Part shown: positions 24,934-36,880 of the stretch, piece by piece
Layout: each line of letters opens with the position of its first letter
Numbering within the stretch: position 1 is the first letter of the stretch
NCBI GenBank assembly: GCA_013397795.1
Contig: VZTJ01005702.1
Coordinates: 694,925-758,924, forward strand
DNA length: 64,000 nucleotides
Reading direction: 5' to 3'
Origin: Orthonyx spaldingii
Lineage: Eukaryota; Chordata; Aves; Passeriformes; Orthonychidae
Program-made: the position numbers and the translations under genes
Notes under the pieces: model-generated
Databases searched by the model: none
Told to the model about the DNA's origin: nothing
Seen by the model: only the letters and a program-made list of their open reading frames with translations

Positions 24934-26289
24934 GTAATATTATTTTATAATTTTAAATCAGAAGGTGCCTGAAGTAATGCATCTGGATCGATATTTTGCA
25001 TTTGATTGAATCCACTGTAAACGTAGAATTAGAATGGAGAGATTCCTAGTTTAGCATAGTCCACCAGACTGTTCAAAGGTAATCAAAATCCTTTTAGATA
25101 AAAAATTTCTGGAAGGTAGGTGATAACACTAGTAAATAAAAGTTCAAAGAATCCAGTAATAGAGGGAAATATGCTAAGCCAAATTAGCCTCATTGTAATT
25201 TGTACAAGTATATAAAATAAAGAACAGAAAACACAGAAAAATGAAGAATAGCCACATGGAAAAACTATGTGACTGAGAGTCAGTTATGATGACTAGGTAG
25301 TTTTTGTGAATCACTTCAGCAGCAGAAATGTGTATGCATGTATACACACACCAGAAATCTTCCCGTGTGCTTAGACTACTGGCAATTATTTCTCTGTCTA
25401 TAGTAGATAGAAACTGGAACCCATCAAAAAGTTCAAAGAAAGGGTAAGATGGTCAGGAACAGGAATTAGTAGGGAAATTCAAAAGCTGTCTGCTGAAATT
25501 ACACAGTTCAAACCAGCTCTCTAATTCTTTGAATCCTGCATGAGGTAGAAGTTAATGAATGGAAGACTGAGGGGGAGAAGAAAAGAAACATCATTGTCTT
25601 AATATATATATATATATATCTAAATTAATATATAAAACCAATAGGAAATGTGTCCTTTTATAATCTTTTCAGATGCACTAAGAAAAGGAAAACTGTTCCA
25701 GAGTCACGGCTTGCCCTCAGCTTGCTTCTGGGAGCTGACTAATATGGTGCTTAGATGCAGCACATCTGATTTTAGCGCCTGTTAATACCCTTTTCCCAGT
25801 GCTCACTGGCCAGCCACAGAGATGTGGGGCATGGCCACAGGCTGTTTGCTCAGCATTTATAAATAGCTTTGCTACTTCTGCCTAAACTAGCTGCAGCAGC
25901 CCCCTGCTAGGAATGCCCTGCTAGGAATAACTAACGTTCTCTGTTTCTTCATTGCAAAAACTCTGATGTCCTCACAGAAAGCTCTCTTTCACATGCCTGT
26001 TGCTGGGTTGGATTCTCCTTTTCTTCTCAGTTTTTCTTTGAGAGAGGGATTTTGTAACTTCCTACCTGGAGAAAGAAGCCATTATTTCTCTCCTGGTACA
26101 AATCATACTGATCACCTAGGCAGCAAAGATGACTTGTGTAACTTTGGGTTTTCAGTAACATCTTCATTCAGTGATTCCTGGTTCTTGCTCCTTTTCTTTC
26201 TCCCCTCCCTTGCCAGGTTTCACACCATGACTTGTTTATGTTCACTGTTACTCTGTATGGATACTGATGCTTTCATATTTTGCTTCTAG
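24934..26289 (+). other. PPP1R14C: PPP1R14C intron 2
   Basis: A phase-0 intron of about 1.36 kb that begins GTAATA and ends with 'tttgcttctag'. It contains an (AT)n microsatellite at 25602-25619. An open frame of 107 codons (25966-26289) reaches the acceptor but shows no family signature and is probably fortuitous. No transposon was recognised. Confidence 0.85.
25602..25619. repeat. (AT)n microsatellite
   Basis: Nine AT dinucleotides in a row within intron 2 of PPP1R14C. A possible length-polymorphic marker, with no other role apparent. Confidence 0.9.
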
Positions 26290-26322
26290 GAAACTCTTGT
26301 AGATTGCTACAAACCAACAGAG
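26290..26322 (+). CDS. PPP1R14C: PPP1R14C (KEPI) coding exon 3, 33-base exon
   Basis: This very small exon of 33 bases encodes eleven residues, ETLVDCYKPTE. It lies between an AG acceptor at 26288-26289 and a GT donor (GTAAAA) at 26323. The VDCYKPTE segment is conserved in KEPI and in PPP1R14B, and joins in phase 0 to exon 2 on one side and to exon 4 (EFIKELL) on the other. Because its length is a multiple of three and both junctions are phase 0, skipping it would keep the reading frame and remove only this linker between helices. It was found from the known family sequence and is too short for ordinary open-frame detection. Confidence 0.95.
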
Positions 26323-28109
26323 GTAAAAGACTTTTTAAAAATGCTATTATCCTATGGAAATTGTAGTTATGTTCAAGCTAAAGTAACTTCATTTTTATTC
26401 TTATGATAAAGTAAATAGGTGAATATTAATGGCTAGCTGATAGACTTGGAGCTTTATACCCTGAATGTTTGTGCTTGTCACTTAGCTACAGTAGGAATGT
26501 GACTGTACCCTGTGGAGAAACTGCTGGTCATTCCAGCTGAAGTATCAATATTGTTTTCTGTAATGTCTTTACTGACTATACTGATATTTAAAGCTGCCAT
26601 GTTATAAGAAAACTAAACACAATTCTCATCAGATGGCTAAAATATTTGCATGTTGGACTGTGCCCTTCACTGTGAAATAATTTAATCTATGGCAGTAAAA
26701 TTTGTTCTGAGAACTGTTATGCAGATATGCAGCTCAACTAATTTTTTATGTGAATGAACTTGAATAAAATTGTGGGATAACCTGTACTAGCGGCATTTAA
26801 TTACTCAATTTTCAACTTGCATATCTATTAATGTGTCCAGTGCCAATGCAGCCTGCTTTTCATACAGTGATGTGTGCCACCTAGGAAGAGTAAATGTTGT
26901 AAAAAACCCTCTTGGACTCATTGTAAAAAAAAAAAAAAGTCTAGGTCATGGGTCAGTTTGTTATTTCCATTTATAGAGTCAGTTCTTTCCCAGAAGTGGC
27001 TGCTGCACAGTATTTAATAGAGGGATTGGCTTACAGGATTCCTCTTATCAGAGACCTTTCAGCTGTGCATGACTAGAAGCCAGACGTTTTGTTTTGAAAC
27101 AAGGCTGCAAATAGGATGGTTCTTCTGTAATACCTGCATCTGTAGCCACATAAACTGCTGGGGCTTACGGGTAGTCAGACTATCAGGAAGAACTGCGGTT
27201 TGAGTAGGCACTTCCCAGTCCATGAGATATTTTCTTCAAGGCTTTTCCATTTTTATTGATTCCTGTGGTAGATTGGGGGAATTCTTCAGAATTGCCTTCA
27301 TAGTTGCTGGTACAAACATTTTGACAGTGCAGGGAATTGACCCAGAAAGACTCATATGGTAACACCTGTAGAGTTTGTTGTGTGTTGGATCTTGGTTTCC
27401 TTACAGCAGATAACGCACATCTCCCATTATGAAGATAGCATAATGTCAAGTCTTCAGCTGTCTCACTGTAGTAGTGTTACACTACAGGTAGCCCTGTCCA
27501 CCTTCTTCATCCTTGTCTAAGCAAATGCCATTGAACCTTGGTGGTTCTTCTTAAGACAAGTGTGAAGGCGGATATGGCGTGTGGAACCTGACATGGCTTT
27601 TGTCACAGGCTAGTGAGAGAAAGCTGGAGTCATGACTAGGTGGGAGATTGCCAAGAGTTTAACAGTCACTCATATGCTGACCTCTTATCTCGGTGTTATC
27701 TGAAGGCAGAGGAAGGAGGCAGAGGTCAAATAATTACTCTTCTTCCTTCTCCATTCAACATGTCATAGGAATTATTTTTCTTAGATCTGAATCTTGACAC
27801 AATGCAAGGACAAATTCAGAGAGCTGATAAGAGTACATGACAGATGTCAATGAGTGTTCCACTGGAAACCTTGGTCGTAGAACTACAGATTTGTGCCATA
27901 CTGGTAAATGAAGTTGGTGTGGCAGTTCACAGGAAACAACATCCTGGACACGTGTCCTTGTCTGCCCTCAAGGCACCTGGATCAAGGTGAGATTTTAATA
28001 CTGAACTGGTGACTTGTGTCATCAATCCCCTGTGGATGGGATGGAGGCAGCTCCCTTATCTGGAAGAATATCCATCTTCCTTGATAATCTTTAGAGATAG
28101 CCAAGTTGA
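26323..28109 (+). other. PPP1R14C: PPP1R14C intron 3, 5' part
   Basis: AT-rich intron sequence with an A13-14 run near 26926-26939. A segment around 27.95-28.11 kb leads into the CR1 copy and may be its more degraded upstream part. No coding signal was recognised. Confidence 0.75.
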
Positions 28110-28425
28110 GAGGGTGCGTAATCCACTCACTCTCTACAACTACCTGAAAGGAGGTTGTAGACAGGTGGAGTTGACCTCTTCTTCCAGGAACTAGTGTCAG
28201 AACAAGAGGACAGAGCCTCAAGCTATGGCAGGGGAGGTTTAGGTTAGACATTAGTAAGAAATTCTTCACAAAAAGGTTGATAGATATTGGAATGGGCTGC
28301 CCAAGATGTGGTGGAGTCACCACCATGTAGGTGTTCAAGGAAAGGTACTTTGTACCATGGTCTAGACAAGGTGGTGTTTGGTCATAGTTTGGACTCGATC
28401 TCAGAGGTCTTTTCCAACCAAATTT
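28110..28425 (+). mobile_element. CR1 LINE 3' portion (sense), degraded
   Basis: The plus strand carries diverged CR1 ORF2 C-terminal sequence: 'ctacaactacctgaaaggag', then 'aggttagacattagtaagaa', 'ggaatgggctgcccaagatg', and finally a CR1-like 3' block 'ggactcgatctcagaggtct' followed by 'tttccaacc'. The frame is broken and no clear tail octamers remain, so it is an old copy. It is the only recognised intronic CR1 in the same direction as PPP1R14C. A 170-codon minus-strand open frame over this place is the antisense of the transposon and not a gene. Confidence 0.85.
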
Positions 28426-30053
28426 CTTCGGTGAGGATAGTTTCCAAAATGAGTCATGTCCTGGGATTGTTTTACAACAGCAACTTTTCTTCATTTATGG
28501 CATGATGAGCCCAGTAATACCACATGACTGCTAACTTAGGCCACTTAAAAATAGTGATTTTTGTCCTGCTGTGTGTGGACTAAGAAGAGCCTTTTAGTTG
28601 GCTTAACTTGCTATACGAGGATCCACACCTTGTCTAGAAAATCTGCAATCCTTTTATATTTGCAGACCATTCAAAGCTATTGAGGTAGTTGGCTTGTGAA
28701 AGGATTTTTAGAAGATTTGTGGAGAATGGATATGAGCTGATGGAATTTCTCCTGACCAATGAAATACAGTCAATCAAGTACACTGGGGGTTTTATCATTG
28801 AGAGTTATACAATTTGCAACAGGTAGTAATCCCTAACTGGGGAGAAAGTTATGTAATATGATGTTTCTGCTATTCAGAACGTAAAGAAAAATAGTACAGG
28901 CAGAAAGCTTAATAATTCAGAACTCTTACCCAACTGTTTAAAAAGCCCCTCTAAATCTGCAGATGTATATCTTAAGTCAGTTTTGCTTAGTATCTTCCAT
29001 TTAGACTAAAGGTTAAGGAAAGATGGAAGTTAAGGAAAGACAGAGGAATTTTTGTATGTGTTCTGTATTGACTTTCCATCAGAGGAAGCAGAGTTATCCA
29101 GGTCACTCAAAAGATGGAAAGAGTTCTCAGCTTCTTTAATAATTTGGCCAAAGATAATAGTTGATGGTAAGTTATGAGGAACTGTTACAAGACCTTTCTT
29201 CTAATAAAAATATAGCTAGAATGTTGAATGTGTCTTAAAATATTAAAAGCTTTTCTAAGGTAGCAGTTATGGGTCTTTTAATTTGTATGGAAATATGCTT
29301 AACATGGGACCTTTATGTAAGACTTATTATGTACACAAACTTAAAGGATATAGTATCTGCTAAATCAGAGCCATACTCAAATTTTGGATCTGAACTTTTG
29401 TAGTTGAAGAGGAGCAGTCAGCAGTGTCTTCTTCCTGCATCATCTGTGTGCCAGAGCAGTCAGTTCTTCATACAGTCCCACACGTCACTTGTGGAAAATC
29501 CCACTCTGACCTTTGTCAAGTTGCTGTCTCAGCTCTGACTGATGTGCTCTGTCATCATGTGATGATGTGGAATCTTAATGTTAACAGTGAATATAACAGA
29601 AATTTAAATATAATCTGCAATCTGGATGATGAGGGTTATATACTTCACAATAGACTCTTATTTAGGATAGGAAGACAGTTGTGGTTGTGAAATCAATGAG
29701 TTTTTTTCAAGACATATACTTTGAAGAAGGCTGACTAAATCTGTATTGCTGTTATCTCAACTATTGGTGACACAGCGAGGCCACTCATTTAGACTGGGCA
29801 TTGGAGAAAATCTGAAATATTTGTGGCTGATGTGAATTAGAGCTTCCATTAGTGGGACTGCCAAAGTATGACAGGAGAAATGACAAGGAAACTCTTAAAC
29901 TGTGTGGGAGAGAAATCCAATGAGTGGGCAATTTTTATGCTTACTGACTCCAAAAGATGCAACTGAGCAACACAAGGTTTGCAGATAACGAGTGTTTGAA
30001 GAGAACTGGATAAATTAGGTCTGCAGTTTATTAACTTCTTTCTTTTCTTATAG

Positions 30054-30125
30054 AAATATACAAAGCTTCAGATGAATGGGCTGGAGATCTCTCCCATGCA
30101 GGCAGGATTAAATCTATTTTATTAG
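30054..30125 (+). other. Possible alternative terminal coding exon in intron 3 (unproven)
   Basis: A strong acceptor-like signal (pyrimidine-rich 'cttctttcttttcttatag') ends at 30053. Starting at 30054 in phase 0, which is the phase left by exon 3, the sequence stays open for 23 codons (KYTKLQMNGLEISPMQAGLN, then LFY) and stops at TAG 30123-30125. If used with exon 3 it would replace the conserved EFIKELL...KLSPPQKK end with an unrelated short tail. This is pure inference from splice-site appearance. No family similarity supports it, and cryptic acceptors are common in introns. Confidence 0.15.
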
Positions 30126-33007
30126 TACAATTCTTCGCTTAGTGCAAAATGGAAGGAAAAGGAGGTGAAGCTGCATCGTTAAAGAAAATTACGTTGCTGG
30201 GAACTTCTAATAATAATTTTCAATGTGGTTTGCAAACAAACTATGTTGAATTGTTGTGCATATTTTCTGGAGAACTTGAGCAGAGATTCAAGTTACTGAC
30301 TACTCAATTACTTCAGTGGTTGGACTATTTCAGCAGCTTTTAACACTTTTGAAAAAGGTAGAGATGCATTTGCTTAATTTTACGTCTCTCCAACTTTAAT
30401 TCCTAGTTGGAGCAAATGACAGGCTTGTAATGCAACTTTTCAGAGTGATCTAGGCACTGTGGTTTATAAAGATAAAAGCTGGTTTGTGCATGTATTGAGA
30501 TAATGTATGTTTGTAGTATGCAGGCATGAATAGAAAGCTCAATGCTCCTGAAACAGAACCCCATAACTTTTGAAGCACCATATGTTTATTTTGGTCCTAA
30601 TATGTTATGAATTATTTCAAGTTGATGTTACTATTTGTTTTTTTCTTTGTAACTGCAAGGCAGCAACATGTAGGATACCCACCAGAAGCAATAGTCACTA
30701 TAGGAGTGTCCTAAAGCCTCAGTGCAGTGTACTGCCTTACATCTGGGCAAGCCACGGCAGCTGATGGGTGGCAAATTATTAAGCCACAGCAAATGTATTT
30801 TGTGTCTGTATAACTTGAAATTGAATAGGACAATTTGTAGAGAAGAAAGGTTAGAAAACATGCTTATTTAAAAGCAATGCAGGCAGATGCATTCTTAGTA
30901 AAACAGGATTTCTTGTTCATCCGTTTGACCACTGAATTCAGTGAACTAAACCTTTTTATATGCCTGCTGAGATCTGCCCTATATTGTACTACAGTGTTGG
31001 AGGGAATTAAGTTTGCAGGTTTTCATTTCTGTAAGTACTCATGAATACAACTTATAAATACCCATAGCAATATCCGAATGGAAGAGCCAGTGGTGATTTG
31101 ACAAGAATAAACTGTGCTTGCCGAATTGGAGAATAATTGGGCTGCAAGTCTTTACCATAGCTAAACTTTGTGGTGTGTAGTTAGTGCCTTGTACAGAGCT
31201 CACCAATAAAGCTAAATTGCTGCAAAAATTTCGTCCTCTGGACACTGATGGTACGTACTGTGGCCTCACTGGATAGGGCATGTTGATGGCATCATTCAAT
31301 GAGGCTACAGTGATGCTGCACTGCTTCTTGCTAATAGAAGGCATCTTCTGGTCCCATTCTCCCAAAGCAGTTCCCTTCTTTCTGTACAATTGGCTTCAGG
31401 TTTGAGCCTGTGTGAAAGAGATGGTGTTTGGCAGTAAGATGGGTAGGGTTCTCTCTCTTTTGTTGGTTGGTTGATTTTGAGGTGGGTTTTTTGTTTTGTT
31501 TTTGTTTGTTATTAGTTTCTGTCCCAAGTAGCTGTGGAATTGCTCTCCAGGCTGACTTTAGTTTTTACATCCAATCAATGAGGCCATCTCCAAGAAACAG
31601 CCTTGGGCAAACAGTTAAGGAAATCTTAGTTTTTGACCTGGCCATAGGGAAGCAAAACTGTGAAGGAAAGCTGACTTAGGATTCATTTCATGCTCTAGTG
31701 AAACAGGAGGACTAGAAATTCTAAATTTCAATTTAAAAACTAGTCCTACTACCTGTGTACTATTTGAGGAAGAGAAATCTGGAGAGACAGAGTCTAATTA
31801 GTCTCCAGAATTAATTGGAAGTCTTGGATAGGAAGCCTGGAATTCATTGTCTGTCAAATGACCTCATTAAAACAATGATTCACACCACCAAAGCAGAGAG
31901 GTGAAGTGATTTCCTCCCCTTTCCTGAATTATCATTTCACCTTTGTTTTCCGCCTTTATTATTTTTTTGCCTAAGGCTGAATATAGATAAGTTCAAATGA
32001 ACTATAGATTTAGTCTGTCTCTCATTTAAATTTACCTTTAGAATTAGAAAGATGTCTTCTAGAAACAATGATGTAGTATTATAAATTAACAAGATTCTAC
32101 TTGTAACAAGGGTGCCTCCTTGCAGAAAATCTGTAAAAAAAGAATTTTAACTAAGTTTGCGTGCATTTTTGCTTTTAAAACATTTAAAACATTTATTTAT
32201 TTACTTTTAAAACATTTTATTTCTTTTATTTACCAAGGCACAAAGTGCTGGTAGGGGATTTTTCTCTTATTAAAAATATATGTAGCCTGTGTATTCCTGG
32301 CTATAACCCTTCAAGGAGTAATTAATAAGTTCTTGAATCCTTAGCTGAATTATTCTTGTTTTATAACTCAGTGAATTAAATCACTATATAGGTAGATAAT
32401 TCAACCTGTGTTACAGAAATGCTTTTAACATAGATTAGTACATGATCAGCTTTCGAACGTCTGATGCTGATTTTCAGCATATCTTGTTAGAGGGGATTTC
32501 AGTAAAATGCTCTGTGTAAAATGATTCTTGTGTACGAAGTGGAGATAGATGTGGATATTGAGTCTTGACTCATATGGCCACAAGGAACAACACTGCAATT
32601 TTTGAGTGATGGCTTAAGAAAACAAAGTGGGTATTACTGTCATAAAGCTGAGTTGGTTAGTTGTGAGGAAGGCTTACTGACATGCTGTGAGTCTCCTGCC
32701 TTCATGAGGGAAAACGTGCATCTTTTCTAGAACGCTGCTTTTCTTTAATGGGGAACTGCAAAGCAAGAAAGGCACGAGCACTGGAGCACAACTGTGTTAG
32801 TGACAGCCAGCTCCATGCAAGTGTCAGATGCAAAGTGATACTGGAATCAGAAATGTGCTGAACCAGTGTTGTGGTTTCTGTATCCACAGGAAGTGCCCAA
32901 CAGCACTACGGCATTATGCAAAATGTCTGCCACATGCAAAATGCTCTTGTTGGGTTTTACTCTTTGGTACTGCAGACCTTTATTTCAAGAAAAAATAGTT
33001 CCTGAGG

Positions 33008-33058
33008 GAGAAAGCATTTAAAATTGTTACAGGTACTTTCTCAAATAAATGCTTTCTC
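33008..33058. repeat. Inverted repeat, 13-bp perfect arms, 25-base loop
   Basis: GAGAAAGCATTTA at 33008-33020 is the exact reverse complement of TAAATGCTTTCTC at 33046-33058. It lies in intron 3. It may be a chance or snap-back-type hairpin; no transposon termini were recognised. Confidence 0.8.
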
Positions 33059-34503
33059 TGCCTTAAGTATAGTTGCAGTTACCTCAGATCTCCTGTAGGG
33101 GATTGACCCTACAGTTTGGTTTATTTTGGCAGCATTAAGAAGTTTCCAGGTGGTGTTAAACTTGCCTGAAAACTTCAAGCAAATATCTTGTTTTGCAAAA
33201 GAAGGCGCTTGTGATAACTCTTCAAAGTATAAGGGGAGGAATTCCTCTCTCTTGCTATAACGGCATATTAAAAAGCAACTGACCCCTGGCTACATTTCCA
33301 TATCTAAGGGAAACTTGCTCCAGACTCTACTGAGTTGTGGGAGAATGGGCAGAGAAATGGCAGGGTGGGATATCCCAGATGACTACAGAATACCATAGAT
33401 GTCCCTGTCCGCTCTGCAGATGCCCCTTCCTGTAAGGCTCTTACTTCTGTGAAACTGCTGAAGAGTTTCCAGATGCAGTGTCTTGTTGTAGAGTATTTGT
33501 GGTTTGAACAGACAATAAAGTTTTTCTAATGGAATAACTGTACTTCAGCCCATTCCTCTCCAAAGCTGTCTTAATCTGATGTTTTGGCATGGGATTAAGG
33601 GGATTTTTTTAATGCAAAGACTTGTTGAAAGGCAATACTAATGACATTAATCCCAAGTAAAAATCTTTCAAGATCACTTTAGGGAGTTTATTTCTCTAAT
33701 GATTTTACTGCAGGGCTTTATATAAGTTTGATGGTAAAAAACCCTGAAGTGTGTTTATATGTTTCAAGCAGCACCGTGCCGTGTAGTTTTGCATTATCTA
33801 ACAGGTCCTTACAGTAATGATAGGATGACACAGAACTAATGCAAAGTTTGTTGAAATCTGTGAATTTTTAGAGTAAGCATGTCTTCCTCCTTTTTCTGAT
33901 TTTTTAGTGGAGAAGTACCGGACTGTGACAAGTTTAGAGTTGATATTGTTGCAGAGGCTTGTGCCTGTGTGGAAGAAGACAGCTTCAAGAGGATGAAGGG
34001 AGAGCATTTGGGAGTCTTAAGAAACTTGTTTTTCTGATCATCTCATTATGCTATCTGTCTATCCAGATGAGAAGTGTGATACTGATATGCATGAATATGT
34101 TCCTGAAGTGGCTTAATTTAGTTCAGGATGGAGACCCCATTGTTGTGTAGCTGCTCTGCCTTTGCTGCTGCTCATTGCAGCCACAGGTAGTGTGGATGCA
34201 ACAATAACTGTGGTGCAACAGTACCTGCAGTTCACTATAGATGTGCATAATCTCTCAGGAAAGGAAATTGGTTTGTTGGGATGACACCTGCCAGGACCAC
34301 AGTCCCACCAGAAAAACCTGACTTATTTCTCAAGTTAAAATTCACATTTACAGAGACTTTCCTTACATGAAGTGTAGCACCTTCTAATATGTTTCAATGT
34401 GACGTTTTTGGAAAGGTCCTGTGTTATCATTTAGGTGGTGACTTGGTTCACTGGAATTTTTAACTTCAAACCTTCATCCACAAAATCATGCTTTTAGTTG
34501 TTT

Positions 34504-34622
34504 CATAGAATCATAGAATGGTTTGGGTTGGAAGGGACCTTAAAGATCATCTAGTTTGACTCCCCTGCCAAGGGCAGGGACACCATCCACTAGGTTGCTC
34601 AAAGCCCTGTCCAACCTGGCTT
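34504..34622 (-). mobile_element. CR1 LINE 3' end (antisense)
   Basis: The plus strand begins with two perfect CATAGAAT octamers (34504-34519), then 'ggtttgggttggaagggacc', 'aaagatcatctagt' and 'ccctgtccaacctggctttt', the reverse complement of the classical avian CR1 3' end. Only about 120 bases remain. It lies about 1 kb upstream of the last coding exon of PPP1R14C, antisense to it. Confidence 0.95.
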
Positions 34623-35585
34623 TTCACATCAACCTGACTTACTAAATCCATAATTACATTCCATGTTTATAGCTAGCTAATTTCATAAGAACCTGTTTGT
34701 AGCTGGATACATAGTACTTTGGATAAACATTATTTTCCCAATGTGACAGTAAGGAGATCATTTAGCTTTTAATGCACCTGCAAGAAATTGTATACCAAAA
34801 GAATTTCAGGGAATAATACAAATCTGTAAGCTTCTGTTCTCACACAGTTTTAAAAGACAAAATCTGCTGAAACTGGGAAAGATATCACTGTGAATAAAGG
34901 CCTGGTCCATTAATTGGTTTGTTGTGTTCTGCGTTTTTTGTTTTGGTTTTATTTCAAAGTAGTGTCATTCCTTTAGCTCTGCAACCAGTTTCACCCATCA
35001 TAAACCATTGGCGCTACCTCTGGCTCCTTCTTCCCGCCTTGCCTTGGACTGACACGTGTTAGTGTGGGCTGAGTGGTAGGCCTGGTCAGAGGGCTGAGAC
35101 AACTTGGAAAGTAGGAGGGCAAGAGGAAAACCAGCTGAGTTTTTAGCCCAGTTATCTTTCTTGTGCAGCTGAGTATGCAGCCAACCAAAATACTAGTTCC
35201 AGCATGGAGAGCGGCAAGGGAAACACTTCTTTTGGCAAGAGTGTTGATTTCTGTGAAGGCTTAAACTGTGGAAGTCTGCTTTGACTGTTTGCATTGTATC
35301 CAGCCATAGGTTTTGCTTCATTCAATAGTTGGTAGAAGGCCCTGTGTAGTAAGAGAATGAAAGATGGCTAAAAACCGAGCTGGCACAGTCACAAGGAAAA
35401 GCTTGTTGTTTACACATCTGCTGGATGGCGAGGATGTGTATAAGGTTCCTGGTGATCAGGCCAGAGAAATTCCAGTTTAGCAATAAAAGCTTAAATAAAA
35501 ATGTATAGTTTGCTTTTTTAAAAAACCCTCAATTATGGTATTATGGGATCATTAAAATTACTTATATCTTCTTTTTTTTCCCTAG
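34623..35585 (+). other. PPP1R14C: PPP1R14C intron 3, 3' end
   Basis: About 960 bases of intron with no recognised element, ending in a strong splice acceptor: a pyrimidine run 'atcttcttttttttccctag' directly before exon 4. Confidence 0.85.
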
Positions 35586-35660
35586 GAATTTATTAAAGAG
35601 CTGCTAACTCGGATAAGAGGAATGAGGAAACTCAGTCCCCCTCAAAAGAAGAGTATATAA
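35586..35660 (+). CDS. PPP1R14C: PPP1R14C (KEPI) last coding exon with stop codon
   Basis: The final coding segment, 24 codons plus TAA at 35658-35660. It joins exon 3 in phase 0 to give the family-typical run VDCYKPTEEFIKELL, then TRIRGMRKLSPPQKKSI. The FIKELLxRIRGMRKLSPPQKKS ending matches mammalian KEPI from memory, which ends in V where this gene has I. It excludes PPP1R14A and fits better than PPP1R14B, which has IRGMQKLSTPQKK. The segment forms the last helix and basic tail of the PP1-inhibitor domain. With exons 2 and 3 the window encodes 63 C-terminal residues, a little over a third of a protein of about 165 residues if its length is human-like. No frameshift or premature stop is present, so the gene looks functional. 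Confidence 0.96.
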   Translation, partial: EFIKELLTRIRGMRKLSPPQKKSI

Positions 35661-36062
35661 ATAACTCAAAGTAATAGCACTCTGTAAAAGACATGGCAAG
35701 GGAAATGGGACTTTGAATACAAGACCTTTATTAAAATAATTGTCTTTCTTCACAACTTTTTTGATTTTATTCAGTTTTGACTCAAGGATTTTTTTTGTGT
35801 GTTTTAAGGGTTCTTTTTTAAGTGTCAATTTTTTTTAATCAAAAATATCAACAATTTGGATGCTGCTCAACTTTCACCTGAGGATTACTGAAGCAAGTGA
35901 AGAATCCAAGAGCTAGTGATGAGGGGCAGCAAGCCTATGTGGTGAACCAGAAGATCTTGTAAATTTACAGAGCTAGGAGACTTCTCCTTGCAACTAGTTG
36001 GATAACGTTTCTTAAGTTGGTTGTACATTTAACTCATGGATGTCAAGTTTCTTGTGCTTGTC

Positions 36063-36070
36063 TGTACATA
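36063..36070 (+). promoter_or_regulatory. Pumilio-type motif TGTACATA in 3' UTR
   Basis: An exact match to the PUM recognition consensus TGTAHATA, located about 400 bases after the PPP1R14C stop codon on the transcribed strand. Single 8-mers of this kind occur often by chance, so function is uncertain. Confidence 0.35.
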
Positions 36071-36874
36071 AATTTTCAAGTGGGTTGTGAATACTGTTTC
36101 ACATGGATGGAAGGAGAAGTTTGTTATAGTAAATTATTTAAATGGTGGTTATTGCAAATTTGCTACCAGAAGGTACCAATTTAGATTACTAAACTGAATG
36201 CTGCCATTTTTCTAAATACCCTCAAAGCAGCCCAGTGAAGAATTTCATCATATCTCCTTATTTAGACTGCAGCATATGAAAATTGGGAGTTTTAAGGGCT
36301 TAATTTGTAGACTTAAAAGTTATTTGATTGACTTTGATGCTTTGCCAGGATCACTTCCTTTCCACTTTCATGGTGTCTTGGAGCTGTGCTAACCTATACT
36401 GAATATGGGCCTGGAGTGATATCTAGAGAAATGTCCATCACCGTTTAAAAGCTGGTTCATGCTGGAGGAAAGGCAGTGATACCAAAATGAATTGCAAGTA
36501 CTGTATTGCATTTAATGATGCAGTCTTAATCAAATGCAGATTCCTCTCCTATAAATGTAGGCAAAGAGTAATACAACCTTTGTTTATGGCTCTGCCCTGA
36601 GAAGTGGGGAGACTTCTTAACTTGGGCTCTCTTGTAAGAGCAAGAACAGAGATCCCTGCTCCCTTCTGGAAAATGTCCTAACTAGAATGTTTGATAAGCT
36701 ACCATTTACTGGTAGGTGACACTAGTCAGGCATTTTATATCAAGGGTGCTCTGAACATATTTTATTTTTCAAAAGAAGTACATGTTTGTGAATTTTCTGT
36801 ATACTGGCAAGCTTTTTTAATGTATTTAATTTTGTAATGTTTACTGATGATTTTATTTACCAGATATTTACTCA

Positions 36875-36880
36875 AATAAA
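36875..36880 (+). terminator. PPP1R14C: Polyadenylation signal AATAAA of PPP1R14C
   Basis: A canonical AATAAA in 'actcaaataaatggaac' at the end of the AU-rich 3' UTR, followed by T/G-rich sequence within the next tens of bases. It is the first canonical signal in a good context after the stop codon. Longer mRNA forms using downstream signals are possible. Confidence 0.75.

Larger units (their letters stand above)
28426..34503 (+). other. PPP1R14C: PPP1R14C intron 3, middle part
   Basis: About 6 kb of AT-rich intron. Noted inside it: a possible alternative terminal exon at 30054-30125, a G/T-rich tract near 31484-31512, an ATTTA/AAAACATTT-rich stretch near 32170-32235 and a 13-bp inverted repeat at 33008-33058. 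Nothing else is recognisable. Confidence 0.7.

Noticed and set aside
27982..28494. Open frame of 170 codons on the minus strand
   Set aside because: It is mostly the antisense of the degraded sense-strand CR1 copy at 28110-28425.
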